This document shows positions 52,931 to 62,208 of a stretch of DNA of 64,000 nucleotides, in pieces. The notes beneath the pieces were generated by a model, which was given only the letters and a program-made list of their open reading frames with translations, was not told where the DNA came from and did no database searches. Each line of letters begins with the position of its first letter. Position 1 is the first letter of the stretch. The DNA comes from Salsipaludibacter sp963812245 (GTDB lineage: Bacteria; Actinomycetota; Nitriliruptoria; Nitriliruptorales; Nitriliruptoraceae), in assembly GCA_963812245.1 (NCBI GenBank), contig CAWEUK010000002.1, positions 2,126,203 through 2,190,202 of the forward strand, in the 5' to 3' direction. Position numbers and translations under genes: made by a program.

Positions 52931-52961
52931 CGGCGGTCACGGCCTCGTGCCGTGGCCGCCG
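52931..52961 (+). terminator. Hairpin terminator after the carboxypeptidase gene
   Basis: 13-bp stem CGGCGGTCACGGC / GCCGTGGCCGCCG with one G-T pair and a five-base loop, 23 bases after the stop. Confidence 0.75.
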
Positions 52962-53027
52962 AGCGCGTTCGTCGACACGTCTACCCTCGCCCACCCCAAG
53001 GCCCACCGACGCCATGGACGGACCACC

Positions 53028-53654
53028 ATGCTCACGCTCCTGGTCGGCGGTGCCCGCGCCGGCAAGTCGCACCTGGCCGAGCGCCTCGCCCAGCCCCTCG
53101 CCCAGCGCCTCGCCGAGCGCACGGCCACGCGCACGGCCGCCTCCCACGAACAGCCGGTCACGTACCTGGCCACGAGCCCGCACATCGCAGGTGACGTCGA
53201 CCTGGAGGAACGAATCGCGCACCACCGTGCCCAGCGGCCGGCGTCGTGGCGCACGGTCGAGGCGGAGGTCGACCTCGTCACCACCCTGACCGATCCGGAC
53301 GCCGGCATCGTCATCCTCGACTGCCTGACGTTGTGGGTGAACAACCTGCTGTGGCGCGAGCACTCCCCCACGGCGATCCACGATGCAGCACGCACGGCCG
53401 CCGAGGTCGCGGCGGCACGTCACGCCCCCACCATCGTGGTGACCAACGAGGTCGGGCTGGGCGTGCACCCCGAACCCGAACTGGCGCGGACCTACCGAGA
53501 CGCGCTGGGCCGGGTGAACCAGGTCTGGGCAGCGGCGGCCGACCGAACCCTGCTGGTCGTGGCCGGCCGCGTGCTGGAGTTGCAGGACCCGGCCGTGCTG
53601 CTCGACCTCGCTCCCCCCTCCGGCAGGGACGACCCTGGTGAGGTAGACGCGTGA
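53028..53654 (+). CDS. cobU: Adenosylcobinamide kinase/guanylyltransferase
   Basis: 208 aa. It phosphorylates adenosylcobinamide and transfers GMP in late cobalamin synthesis. LLVGGARAGKSHLAERLA is the P-loop, VTYLATSPHIAGDVDLEERIAHH the next motif, and ILDCLTLWVNNLL and VVTNEVGLGVHPEPELARTYRDALG the rest. A short in-frame repeat (LAQPLAQRLAERTATRTA) sits after the P-loop helix. It is coupled to cobT (GTGA overlap). No cobalamin riboswitch was recognised before it. Confidence 0.93.
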   Translation: MLTLLVGGARAGKSHLAERLAQPLAQRLAERTATRTAASHEQPVTYLATSPHIAGDVDLEERIAHHRAQRPASWRTVEAEVDLVTTLTDPDAGIVILDCLTLWVNNLLWREHSPTAIHDAARTAAEVAAARHAPTIVVTNEVGLGVHPEPELARTYRDALGRVNQVWAAAADRTLLVVAGRVLELQDPAVLLDLAPPSGRDDPGEVDA

Positions 53655-54683
53655 ACCCGTTGCGTGCCATGCTCACGGACCTTCCCGCCCCCGACGCAGA
53701 TGCGGCCGCGGCCGTGCGCGCTCGCGCCGACGACATCCTGCGTCCCGCCGGTGCCCTGGCCCGACTCGACGACATCGCCGTGTGGATGGCGGGCTGGCAG
53801 GCGACGACGACGCCGCGGGTCGAGGACCCGGTCGGGCGTGCTGTTCGCTGCCGACCACGGGGTTGCCGCGGCCGGCGACGTGAGCGCCTACCCACCCCAG
53901 GTGACGGCCGCGATGCTCGAGGCTGCCACCCAGGGCCGGACCACCTTCCATGCCCTTGCCAGCGTGGCGGGAGCCCGGGTGGTGACGGTCGACGTCGGGG
54001 TCGGAGTGCCCACGGGCGACATCCGCCACCAGGCTGCGCTGGACGACGACCGGTTCGCGCAGGTGGTCACGACCGCAACACGGACGATCGACGACCTGGT
54101 GTCCGACGCCGATCGACCCGACCTGCTGGTGCTGGGCGAGATGGGGATCGGCAACACCACCGTGGCGGCTGCCGTGGCCCACACCTGCCTGGGCGGTGAC
54201 GCCGGTGACTGGGTCGGGCGCGGCACCGGTGTCGACGAGGCCGGGCTGGCCGCCAAGCGTGACGCCGTCGAGGCAGCCGCACAGCGCGTGACGGAGATCG
54301 ACGATCCGCTGGAACTCCTGCGTGAGGTGGGCGGGGCCGAGCTGGTGGCCATGGCAGCCGCGATCCTGGCGGCCCGCCACCATCGCATTCCCGTGGTGCT
54401 CGACGGCTACGTCGTTGCCGCCGCTGCCCTGCCGCTCGTACTGGCCGAGCCCACCGCGCTGGACCACTGCATCGCGGGCCACGTGTCGGCCGAGCCCGGT
54501 CACCGCCGCCTGCTCGCGACGATGGCGGAGACGACGGGCAGCACGACGATGGCAGACCCGCTGCTGGACCTTGGCCTGCGACTGGGAGAAGGCAGCGGTG
54601 CCATGGCCGCCGTCCCGCTGATCGCGATGGCCTGTCGGGCGGTCACCGACGTCCCCACCTTCACCGAGTGGTTCGCGCCATGA
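53651..54683 (+). CDS. cobT: Nicotinate-nucleotide-dimethylbenzimidazole phosphoribosyltransferase, frameshifted
   Basis: Makes alpha-ribazole phosphate for the lower ligand of cobalamin. The first frame gives PAGALARLDDIAVWMAGWQ. After 53834, where GTCGGGCGTG seems to have one G too many, the other frame carries VLFAADHGVAAAGDVSAYP, LLVLGEMGIGNTTVAAAVAH, GTGVDEAGLAAKRDAVEAA, VVLDGYVVAAAALPLVLAEP and LRLGEGSGAMAAVPLI (catalytic Glu). All family motifs survive across the two frames. It overlaps cobU and cobS. Confidence 0.88.
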
Positions 54684-55508
54684 CCGACCCCGACCCATCG
54701 GGTGCGAACGCCGCGCCGGCCCCCGCCGACGACGGCGCAAACACCGCGGCCAAGGGGCACGCTGGGTCGGGCTTCCTGGGCGCGGTGCAGTTCCTCACCC
54801 GCATCCCGATCCACCTGCGCGCCCCGGTCCCCCATCCCCGCATCGTCGCCTGGTTCCCGATCGTGGGTGCACTGGTGGGCGCCTTGGTCGGTGCCGTCGC
54901 CTGGGGACTGGGCCAGGTCACCACGATGGGGGTGGCGGCAGCGGTGGCGGTCGTCGTGGGATTGCTGGTCACGGGTGCGTTCCACGAGGACGGCCTGGCC
55001 GACATCGCCGATGCCTTCGGTGGCGGCTGGACGCCCGAGCAACGACTGCACGATCCTCAAGGACCCCCGTCACGGGACCTACGGCGTGGCGGCCTTGTCC
55101 TCGTCGATCCTGTTGCGGGTCATGGCCGTGGCCGCCCTGTCCCCCACTGCCGCTGTCGCCGGACTGATCGCCGCCCACACGCTGGGGCGCGCTGCTGCCA
55201 TCGCCACCATGCTGGTCGCACCAGTTGCCGGTGAGGCAGGTCTGGGCGCGGGACATGCGCGCGACCTCCACCGTGTCCCGGTGATCATCGGCATTGCCGC
55301 TGGCATCGCCATCACGACGGGCGCGACGCTGTGGGCCGGACTGCCCGTGTGGACCGTCGCTGCGACCGCACTGGCCGCAGCCGTGGCCGCCGCAGCCGTG
55401 ACCACCCTGGCCGTGCGCAAGATCGGCGGCATCAACGGCGACGTACTCGGCGCGATCGAACAGGTGGCGGAGATCTCCATCCTGGTCACCCTCACCACCA
55501 TCGCCTGA
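54680..55508 (+). CDS. cobS: Cobalamin-5'-phosphate synthase, frameshifted
   Basis: Integral membrane enzyme joining adenosyl-GDP-cobinamide and alpha-ribazole. GAVQFLTRIPIHLRAPVPHPRIVAWFPIVGALVGALVG and TGAFHEDGLADIADAFGGGWTPEQRL occupy the first frame. Near 55050 an extra base in CTGCACGATC shifts to the frame with ILKDPRHGTYGVAAL and the later helices to 55508. GGINGDVLGAIEQVAEISILV is the usual C-terminal metal-site region. It is the last gene of cobU-cobT-cobS, which are only the lower-ligand steps; the corrin ring genes are elsewhere or absent. Confidence 0.88.
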
Positions 55509-55938
55509 ACCCCCAGGAAATAGGGGCGGCTGGTTGCTGGCCAAGTGGTGGGCAACAGTCGAGCGGCCAACGCCTCGCGCCTCCCGTGTGTGGCCAATCG
55601 CCGCCATCGGCTGATCCAATCCCGTTCCAGAAACGACAAGTTCGCAGTCAGGACAGGGTTTCGGACCAGCAGACTTGCGTGCTGTGGATATTCGACCAAG
55701 CAGTCTCGCAAACGATCCGTTGTGATGCTATCGGGATCTCGCAGAGCAGCCGGCTTTTCACGGGTCGAGGCGAAGGTTTGTCGCTATCGCCGCGACGTGG
55801 ACGCGACCCTCTTCGGGCGTCAATGCCGCATCGACACGAGAAGACCACCAAAGGCCCCGGTGCAACCACCGATCTCGACCCGTGTCGCAGCTCATTGTGT
55901 CAGTCATCACGCTTTGCCGGACTCAGGGAAACCCAGGG
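55509..55938. other. Lower-GC stretch without gene
   Basis: 430 bases with clearly lower GC than the flanks and no convincing open frame or RNA. It marks the left border of a compositionally odd block that runs to about 57.72 kb. Confidence 0.55.
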
Positions 55939-56286
55939 TCAGCCTGGATCTTGTTCGACCTCGGCCCACTGTTCGCAGATGGCCTCGACAGCACCGTTCG
56001 TCATCCTCACCTGACGCCCGGCGGCGTCGACGAAGACGGCCTCATCACCCTGGATGTTCAGCTGCCCTTGGACCGTCGACTCCGCACGCCACGCCTCAGG
56101 CTGCAGTCCCAGATTCAACCAGACCGTGTCGTTGACGCGGACCTCACCACCGTTGCGGCACTCCGCATCTGTCTCCATGATCGCGTTTTCGACGACTCGC
56201 GGCGGCGCGTCCTTGCCGCAACTGGTCAGAAGCACCGCGCACAGCACTGCCACGCACGCGCGCGAAACGTCATACGGAGTCTGCAT
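55939..56286 (-). CDS. Small lipoprotein, unknown
   Basis: 115 aa. Signal with lipobox VLCAVLLTSCGKD, then about 85 residues that look like a small beta domain (GEVRVNDTVWLNLG, AESTVQGQLNIQGDEAVFVDAAGRQVRM) with one Cys pair (AECRNGG, EAICEQW). Codon use is less biased than in the window at large. No family recognised. Probably part of the acquired block. Confidence 0.6.
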   Translation of the reverse strand: MQTPYDVSRACVAVLCAVLLTSCGKDAPPRVVENAIMETDAECRNGGEVRVNDTVWLNLGLQPEAWRAESTVQGQLNIQGDEAVFVDAAGRQVRMTNGAVEAICEQWAEVEQDPG

Positions 56287-56466
56287 CCCCGGAACCGTCC
56301 TGCCTGAAAGACTGCCTGCACGCCCTGGTGCGGTCGCAGTCGACCGGAAACACAGCCGGACACTCTGCGGGGCCGCGCGATCATTTTATGGGGAACGGGC
56401 CCGCGGGCGCGCCTTTGCAGACGCGCAACAAATCGTTACACGCTCCGGGCGCGTCCCCGACGCCGT

Positions 56467-57330
56467 TCACTCCGTCCGGCGCGCCAGCACCTCGATCGGC
56501 ACGATGCCGCCGTCCTTCAGGGCGCGCCCGGTGTTGGCCATCATCGCCTTGGCGCCCTCCCCGTGGATGAGCTGAACCGCGCGTTGGGGGGGTTTCTCGC
56601 CGCGCTCGGCCATCGCCCGGCTGCGTGCACCATATTCGAGCGCCGCGGCGAGCGTGTCCTTGAGCGACACGACCTCGAACCCCGCAGCCTCGAGGCCGCG
56701 GCGGGTGGCTTCGGGGCTCGCCAGGAAACTCGCTTCGGCACTCGCCGCCCAGGGCGCCGGGTATTCCGGGTCCGGACCCGCGCCGCGCACGTACTCCGAG
56801 AGCACCAGCCAGCCGCCCGGCCTGAGCACGCGCAGGATCTCGCGATAGAACGCCGCCTTGTCGGCGATGTTCATCGACACGTTCATCGAGTAGGCGCCGT
56901 CGAACGTCGCCCCGGCGAACGGCATCGACAGCGCGTCGCCCTCCTCGAGCACGACGCGCTCCGACAGGCCGAGCAGCGCCGTCAGCCGCCTGCCGACCGC
57001 GCAGAACTCGGCTGTCAGATCGATCCCGGTCACGCGGCAGCCGAAGCGCTCGGCGAAGTAGCGCGCCGGCCCGCCGATGCCGCTGCCGATATCGAGCAGG
57101 TGATCGGTCGCGCCGATCGTCAGCGCGTCGGCCAGTTCGCGCGTCGCCTCGAGCCCGCGGCCGTGGAAATGGTCGTAGGGCGCGAGCGCCTCGAGCCCCG
57201 GGCGCTCGGGATCGGCGCCGTCCGCGGCAAGCGCGGCGCGCAGGCGCTCGAGCAGGGTGCCGCTGGTGTAGTGGCCGGATATCGTCGGAGAGCCCAATGG
57301 TTCCACCCTTGTTCCGCGCAGAGCCGACAC
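56467..57330 (-). CDS. Class I SAM-dependent methyltransferase of foreign codon style
   Basis: 287 aa. LLDIGSGIGGPARYFAERFGCRVTGIDL is motif I, VVLEEGDALSMPFAGATFDGAYSMNVSMNI motifs II/III, and FYREILRVLRPGGWLVLSEYV the next strand. The pattern is near glycine/sarcosine- or tocopherol-type small-molecule methyltransferases. Alanine codons are mostly GCG and aspartate often GAT, unlike the GCC/GAC habit of flanking genes, so it was probably transferred from a proteobacterium-like source. The substrate is unknown. Confidence 0.82.
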   Translation of the reverse strand: MSALRGTRVEPLGSPTISGHYTSGTLLERLRAALAADGADPERPGLEALAPYDHFHGRGLEATRELADALTIGATDHLLDIGSGIGGPARYFAERFGCRVTGIDLTAEFCAVGRRLTALLGLSERVVLEEGDALSMPFAGATFDGAYSMNVSMNIADKAAFYREILRVLRPGGWLVLSEYVRGAGPDPEYPAPWAASAEASFLASPEATRRGLEAAGFEVVSLKDTLAAALEYGARSRAMAERGEKPPQRAVQLIHGEGAKAMMANTGRALKDGGIVPIEVLARRTE

Positions 57331-57354
57331 TGTAGACGTCGCGCGAGCGCATTC

Positions 57355-57705
57355 TCCTCGGCCACGAAAGCGGGGTGGCCGGCACCAGCAGCGCCGAGGC
57401 GGCGAGCGCGCCGACCTCGCCCCAGGCGTTCAGCCGCCACCAGATCCAGCGCAACACCAGCACCACGCCGACGCCCGCGCCGACGCCCGCGCCGAGCAGC
57501 AGGCTCGCTTCCCAGGCCGCGCGGATCGACGCAAGCTGGGTCATCACCGCGAAGGCGAGCGCGAGCAGCAGCAGGTTCGAGCCGCGCGCGACGCGCAATA
57601 GCTCAATGCGTCCACCCACCAGCACGTAGTCCTTGCCCCGGCCGGTCGACGCAAGATCGAACGCGTCGGTGATGATGGCGCCGACCGGCACTGTCAGCGG
57701 AAAGT
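57355..57705 (-). pseudogene. Fragment of a sodium:solute symporter (SSF)
   Basis: About 115 residues match the C-terminal helices of SSF carriers: LASIRAAWEASLLLGAG, then VLVLRWIWWRLNAWGEVGALAAS, the hallmark RWxWWRxNAWgE segment. A GAGVGAGVGV slip duplicates a few residues. Both ends are missing. The left side runs into the methyltransferase region and the right side stops at the border with the next native gene. It shares the GCG-rich codon style of the methyltransferase. Confidence 0.68.
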
Positions 57706-57728
57706 CGAGACTAGCTAGGCTCTGCGGC

Positions 57729-59105
57729 ATGAGACCAGTTGACGACATCATTGCCGAACTCGACCAGGTCGCGGCCGCCGACAGTCCGTGGCGCAGCGAC
57801 CGCTACTTCTCCTACGTGTTCAACGCGTCGGAGGACGTGGTGGCCCTGGGCCACGAGGCGTACCGCCGCTTCTCGGGCGCCAACGGCCTGGACCCGACCC
57901 TGTTCACGTCGTTCGTGAAGTTCGAGAACGACCTGGTCGCGTTCGGTCGCGACCTGGTCAACGGTGACGACCAGGTGGCCGGGTCGTTCACCTCGGGCGG
58001 GACCGAGTCGATCCTGCTGGCCGTCAAGGCCGCGCGCGACGCCAGGCGCGCCGACCTCGACGACCCCCACGCCGACGTCAACATGGTGGTCAGCGAGAGT
58101 GCCCACGGTGCCTTCCACAAGGCCGCCAAGTACTTCGACATCGAACTGCGCTCGGTCCCGGGCGGTGAGGAGTTCCGCGCCGATCCCGAGGCCATGCTCG
58201 CAGCCACCGACGACGCCACCGCGATCGTGGTCGTGTCCGCACCCCAGTTCGCCCACGGCACCTGCGACCCCATCACCGAGATCGCGGCGCTCACGGCCGC
58301 GCGCGACCTGTGGCTGCACGTCGACGCCTGCATGGGCGGGTTCACGCTGCCCTTCATCGACGGCGCACCCCGGTTCGGGTTCGACGTCGACGGCGTCACC
58401 TCCATCTCGCTGGACCTGCACAAGTACGGCTACACCACCAAGGGCGCGTCGATCGCGCTGTACCGCAACGCCGACCTGCGCCGCCACCAGTTCACCAGTT
58501 CCGCCAACTGGACCGGCTACCCGATCGTGAACACCACGATGCAGTCGACCAAGTCCGGTGGGCCACTGGCGGCAGCCTGGGCCGTGGTCACCCACCTGGG
58601 TCGCGACGGCTACCAGCGCCTGGTCGACGACGCCCGTGCGGCCACGCTCGCGGTGGTCGACTTCGTCAACGGGCACGACGACCTGGAACTGACGGCCCAC
58701 CCCGACGCCACGCTGGTCGCAATGCGCACGACCGAGGGGGCAGCGGCCAACGTCTTCGGCCTGGCCGGGTCGATGCGCGATCGTGGCTGGAAGATGGGTC
58801 CCACGCCCGGCTTCGGGACCTCGCCCGCCCACCTGCACCTCACCATGACGGCCACCCACCTGGGCGTCATGGACGAGTTGCTGGCCGACCTCGAGGCGTC
58901 GCTGGCCGAGGGCCGCCATCCCGAGTCACTGCTGGGCCCCGATCCCGACCTGTCGGACATGGATCCGGGCGACTTCGCCGCGATGCTGTCGGCGGTGGAC
59001 CTGTCCGCCGACCGCGACGTGATCGACGCGACGATGGACACGCTGCCACCGCACCTGCGCGAACTGGCCCTGCAGGTCGCCTTCGACGGCATGTTCCGCG
59101 CCTGA
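57729..59105 (+). CDS. PLP-dependent decarboxylase/lyase, sphingosine-phosphate-lyase-like
   Basis: 458 aa group II decarboxylase fold. NGLDPTLFTSFVKFENDLVAFGRDLV, SFTSGGTESILLAVKAARD, LWLHVDACMGGFTLPFID, and the PLP lysine in SLDLHKYGYTTKGASIALYR. HKYGYxxKG is characteristic of sphinganine-1-phosphate lyase and related archaeal/actinobacterial enzymes rather than classic glutamate decarboxylase. ATG 57729 begins 24 bases right of the foreign block. The GltS-like carrier downstream suggests an amino-acid substrate, but this is inference. Confidence 0.87.
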   Translation: MRPVDDIIAELDQVAAADSPWRSDRYFSYVFNASEDVVALGHEAYRRFSGANGLDPTLFTSFVKFENDLVAFGRDLVNGDDQVAGSFTSGGTESILLAVKAARDARRADLDDPHADVNMVVSESAHGAFHKAAKYFDIELRSVPGGEEFRADPEAMLAATDDATAIVVVSAPQFAHGTCDPITEIAALTAARDLWLHVDACMGGFTLPFIDGAPRFGFDVDGVTSISLDLHKYGYTTKGASIALYRNADLRRHQFTSSANWTGYPIVNTTMQSTKSGGPLAAAWAVVTHLGRDGYQRLVDDARAATLAVVDFVNGHDDLELTAHPDATLVAMRTTEGAAANVFGLAGSMRDRGWKMGPTPGFGTSPAHLHLTMTATHLGVMDELLADLEASLAEGRHPESLLGPDPDLSDMDPGDFAAMLSAVDLSADRDVIDATMDTLPPHLRELALQVAFDGMFRA

Positions 59106-59142
59106 CCAGCCCTCGCAACCCGCGCACGACCACGGAGCAGGC

Positions 59143-60483
59143 ATGCTGATCGCGCTCGTCGGGACCGGGGTGCTCTACGCGGTGGGGTGGCTGCTGACCG
59201 GACGACGGCGTGACGGCCTGGTGCCGGCCGCGATCCTGGGTGGCGTGATCGGGCTGGTGCTGCGCCAGTTCGACCTGTTGCCGGGCAGCGTCGAGGCATG
59301 GCAACAGGTGGGCTACCACCTGTTCGGGATCTCGTTCCTGGCCATCGGGTTGACCCGCTCGGACCGCGACGAACCGGTGACCGGCGGTGCCGTGTGGGTC
59401 GGTGTCGGCCAGGGCATGACCTTCGCCGTGCAGGCCACGGTGGGTGGGCTGGTGACACTGGGCCTGATCGCCGTCGGGCGCGACGTGTTCCCGGCCTTCG
59501 GGTTCCTGGCCCCCATGGGCCTGGAGGAGGGCCCGGGCCAGGCCGTGTCGATCGGCACGATCTGGGAGTCGGCCGGGTTCGTCGACGCCCCGAGCCTGGG
59601 TGCCACGATCGCGTCGATCGGGTTCGTGGCGGCCTACGGACTGGGCCTGGTTGCCCTGCGCATGCGCCACCGGCATCGAGGTGGGACTGCGGCACCGGTC
59701 GTGGGATCACCGCTCGACCAGCCCGACGGACGTGGCGACGGTGGGGCTGGCTCCGACCACGGCGCGCCTGCCGGCGACGGCACGTCCCCTGCCAGCCCCC
59801 TGCCGTCCCCCTCCCCCGCCACCGGGTGGCGAGCCGCGCTGGTCCCGGCGCTGGCGGTGGTGGCCGGCTACACCGCGCTGTACTGGGCGGTGTGGGCGTT
59901 GACGGGCCTGATCGGCGACGGTGTGCGCGACACCGTGCTGGGGGTGCTGTTCTTCATCGCGTTGCTGGTGGGCCTGGCGGTCCGGGCGCTCGCGCGCCGC
60001 ATGGGCGTCGAGATCGAACCACGCCCGCAGCAGGCGATCACGCTGGCGGCGGTGGACGGGTTGACGGTCGCGATCCTGGCCTCGCTGGCCTGGGCCAGGA
60101 TCTCGTCGGTCGCCGGTCCGCTGGCACTGGTGATCCTTGCCACGGTGGGTGCCAGCGTTGCTGCGGTCCTGTTCGCCACGCGCCAGCTGTCCTCGCACCG
60201 CTTCGATCGTGGCCTGGCCCTGTTCGGCACCGTGACCGGCACGGTGTCGTCGGGCCTGGCGCTGCTGTCGCTGAGCGACCCCGACCAGTCCACGCCGGTG
60301 GCGGTCGAGTTGGGCAGTTCGGTCGTGGTGTCGGCCCCGTTGGTGCTCAGTGGCGTCGCCATCGCCACCGCGGCCGCCCAGGGTGCGCTGACGCTGGCCG
60401 TCGCCACGGCCATCTTCGCAGTGTTCGCCGTGGTGACCGCGCTGGTCCTCGCCTGGGCTGGTCGCCACTTCGAGTCGCTCTAG
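59143..60483 (+). CDS. GltS-like sodium/glutamate symporter family protein
   Basis: 446 aa, about ten to twelve helices in two inverted halves split by a Pro/Gly/Asp-rich loop (residues 180-225). The first half holds PMGLEEGPGQAVSIGTIWESAGF in place of the GGHGT motif. The second holds LALFGTVTGTVSSGLALLSLSDPD, the GxxTGTxxxGLxLL.DP signature of the family. It probably carries an anionic amino acid or dicarboxylate. It lies 37 bases after the decarboxylase gene, so substrate import and decarboxylation may be linked. Confidence 0.75.
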   Translation: MLIALVGTGVLYAVGWLLTGRRRDGLVPAAILGGVIGLVLRQFDLLPGSVEAWQQVGYHLFGISFLAIGLTRSDRDEPVTGGAVWVGVGQGMTFAVQATVGGLVTLGLIAVGRDVFPAFGFLAPMGLEEGPGQAVSIGTIWESAGFVDAPSLGATIASIGFVAAYGLGLVALRMRHRHRGGTAAPVVGSPLDQPDGRGDGGAGSDHGAPAGDGTSPASPLPSPSPATGWRAALVPALAVVAGYTALYWAVWALTGLIGDGVRDTVLGVLFFIALLVGLAVRALARRMGVEIEPRPQQAITLAAVDGLTVAILASLAWARISSVAGPLALVILATVGASVAAVLFATRQLSSHRFDRGLALFGTVTGTVSSGLALLSLSDPDQSTPVAVELGSSVVVSAPLVLSGVAIATAAAQGALTLAVATAIFAVFAVVTALVLAWAGRHFESL

Positions 60484-60600
60484 CCGCATCGGATGTACCC
60501 CTGGCCGCAACCACGCGAATCCTCGTCGTGCTTCCACAGGACTGCGACCGACGTCCGCGTGCCACTTCGATGGGCGCGACGATCGGACAGTGAGTTTGGA

Positions 60601-60629
60601 CGTGCATGTCCATAGGGTGGACATGCACG
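60601..60629. promoter_or_regulatory. 12-bp perfect inverted repeat upstream of dodecin
   Basis: CGTGCATGTCCA, five bases (TAGGG), TGGACATGCACG, 80 bases before the dodecin ATG. No T run follows. Symmetry and place fit a repressor site better than a terminator. Confidence 0.6.
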
Positions 60630-60708
60630 GCGAAGCACCCCTCGGTCGACACTCGACGTGCCGGCCGTTTCCGTGCCGTGCCAGTCAGCCACCCCCCAGG
60701 AGCACCCC

Positions 60709-60930
60709 ATGAGCGCAAGCATCGCACGAGTCGTCGAAATCTCTGCCACCTCCGACACCAGCTTCGAGGATGCCGTGGCCCAGGGCATGGACCGTGCCAT
60801 GAACACGCTGCGCAATGTCACCGCCGGATGGGTGAAGGACCAGCGCGTGCGTGTCACCGACGGGCAGTTGACCTACCAGGTGAACCTCGAGGTGACCTTC
60901 GTGCTGGACGACGAGCAGAACGTCGCCTGA
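60709..60930 (+). CDS. Dodecin family flavin-binding protein
   Basis: 73 aa. RVVEISATSDTSFEDAVAQGMDRAMNTLRNVTAGWVKDQRVRV and a final strand YQVNLEVTFVLDD match dodecin, a hollow 12-mer that stores riboflavin, FMN or CoA. The flavin-stacking Trp is present (GWVKDQ). CAGGAG precedes ATG 60709. A strong terminator follows. Confidence 0.92.
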   Translation: MSASIARVVEISATSDTSFEDAVAQGMDRAMNTLRNVTAGWVKDQRVRVTDGQLTYQVNLEVTFVLDDEQNVA

Positions 60931-60963
60931 CCAGCGCGCCGCACTGAACTGTTGCAGATTGCA

Positions 60964-60993
60964 CGTGGCCCCGCCATCACGGTCGGGGCCACG
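60964..60993 (+). terminator. Hairpin terminator after dodecin
   Basis: Perfect 10-bp stem CGTGGCCCCG / CGGGGCCACG with a ten-base loop, between the convergent dodecin and TadG-like genes. Confidence 0.75.
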
Positions 60994-61046
60994 GGTGTGT
61001 CCGGAGGAGTGACCAGTCGAGCGCCAGCCGATCGGAACCCCGGCCC

Positions 61047-62141
61047 CTACTCGACCAGCAGGACCGAGCCTCCCGTGAGCACCGGATCCAGCGGGTCGCC
61101 GGGGCCCAGGATGCCATTGAGCTGGATGATCAACCAGTTGTCCTTGTGCAGGCCGTCCTGTGACGACGCACCCGCACACTCGGGCGAGGCGCCGTAGGAC
61201 GTCGCCTGGTTCTTGCGATGCTCGGCACAGAGGGTGACGTCGGCAAGGCGATAGACCGGGTACTGCCCGGTGTTGCCCGAGCCCTGCGCTGCCACCGGCG
61301 TGCACAATGTTGGCCCGCAGATGACCGGCAGGGTGAAGCGCACGTCCAGCAGTCCCTCCCAGGCATCCGAGATCTGGCCGCCGAACACCTGGCCGGTGTT
61401 GCCGCCCAGGCAGTCGTCGTCGCTGGCGCCGGGACCGGGACCCGACGGGCATGCGTCCAGCAGGTGCTGGCGCAACGAACCCGAGGGCACCCCGGGGACC
61501 GGCACCACGGGATCCTGGCACCCGTTCTCGACCGCGGCGATGTAGGCGGGGTTGCCGTTGTTGTCGGACTCGGGGCAGTCCGTGGAGCGCCAGTTCCCGG
61601 ACAGGCCGTCACACCCCCCGTCGGAGTTGTGGCCATCGAAGTTGACGCGACCGACCGATCCGACACCCGGCAACTCGTTGATGCACAGGGCCAGGGGCCG
61701 CAGGCCGCCACCACCTTCGGGCACGGCCGCCGACGCCCGCCGACTGGGCGTGATGGTGTCCACCCCGTAGATGCCACCGAACACGGTGTCCGTGGTCGCC
61801 TCGTTCTCCCAACTGACCACGATCTTGCCGTTGTGGCCGGGGAAGGTGCAGGTGACCCCCAGCAGCCCCACCTGGGTGGCGCCGGGATGGTTCTCGGCCA
61901 TCAGGGACGCAGCGGCCCCCTGTGCGGCGGCCGTGTCGGCGGCGCTGACCACGGGACACGAGGCCCCGCGGTCCTTCAGTTCGACAGCGGCAGCCAGCGC
62001 GGCTGCGTCGGCCGAGATCTGCAACTGGACCTTGTTGTTGTAGGCCATTCCGAAGTCGACCACGAACGCCGTGAGGCCCAGCAGGATGATCAGCAGGATC
62101 GCCACGATGATGGCGATGGCCCCGGACTCGTCACGCACCAC
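61047..62141 (-). CDS. TadG-like pilus-assembly/secreted protein
   Basis: About 364 aa. RDESGAIAIIVAILLIILLGLTAFVVDFGMAYNNKVQLQISADAAALAAA is the TadE/G N-terminal helix and ADAAA motif. The exported part has many Cys (CPVVSAADT, CDGLSGNW, DCPESDN, CGPTLCTP, LCAEHRK) and Asn/Gly-rich loops. Other Tad genes are not within view. GTG 62141 (or 62138) was chosen because sequence further upstream consists of DNA repeats. It is an envelope protein related to Flp pilus minor components. Confidence 0.8.
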   Translation of the reverse strand: MVRDESGAIAIIVAILLIILLGLTAFVVDFGMAYNNKVQLQISADAAALAAAVELKDRGASCPVVSAADTAAAQGAAASLMAENHPGATQVGLLGVTCTFPGHNGKIVVSWENEATTDTVFGGIYGVDTITPSRRASAAVPEGGGGLRPLALCINELPGVGSVGRVNFDGHNSDGGCDGLSGNWRSTDCPESDNNGNPAYIAAVENGCQDPVVPVPGVPSGSLRQHLLDACPSGPGPGASDDDCLGGNTGQVFGGQISDAWEGLLDVRFTLPVICGPTLCTPVAAQGSGNTGQYPVYRLADVTLCAEHRKNQATSYGASPECAGASSQDGLHKDNWLIIQLNGILGPGDPLDPVLTGGSVLLVE

Positions 62142-62208
62142 GTCCCGTGTCGGCAGCCGGTCTGTCCTCGCCCCCACCGCCGGTCCGCGACCGCACGCTG
62201 CCGTGCAA

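Noticed and set aside
52908..53027. Cobalamin riboswitch before cobU
   Set aside because: The 120-base gap lacks the B12-box sequence; its only clear structure is the carboxypeptidase terminator hairpin.
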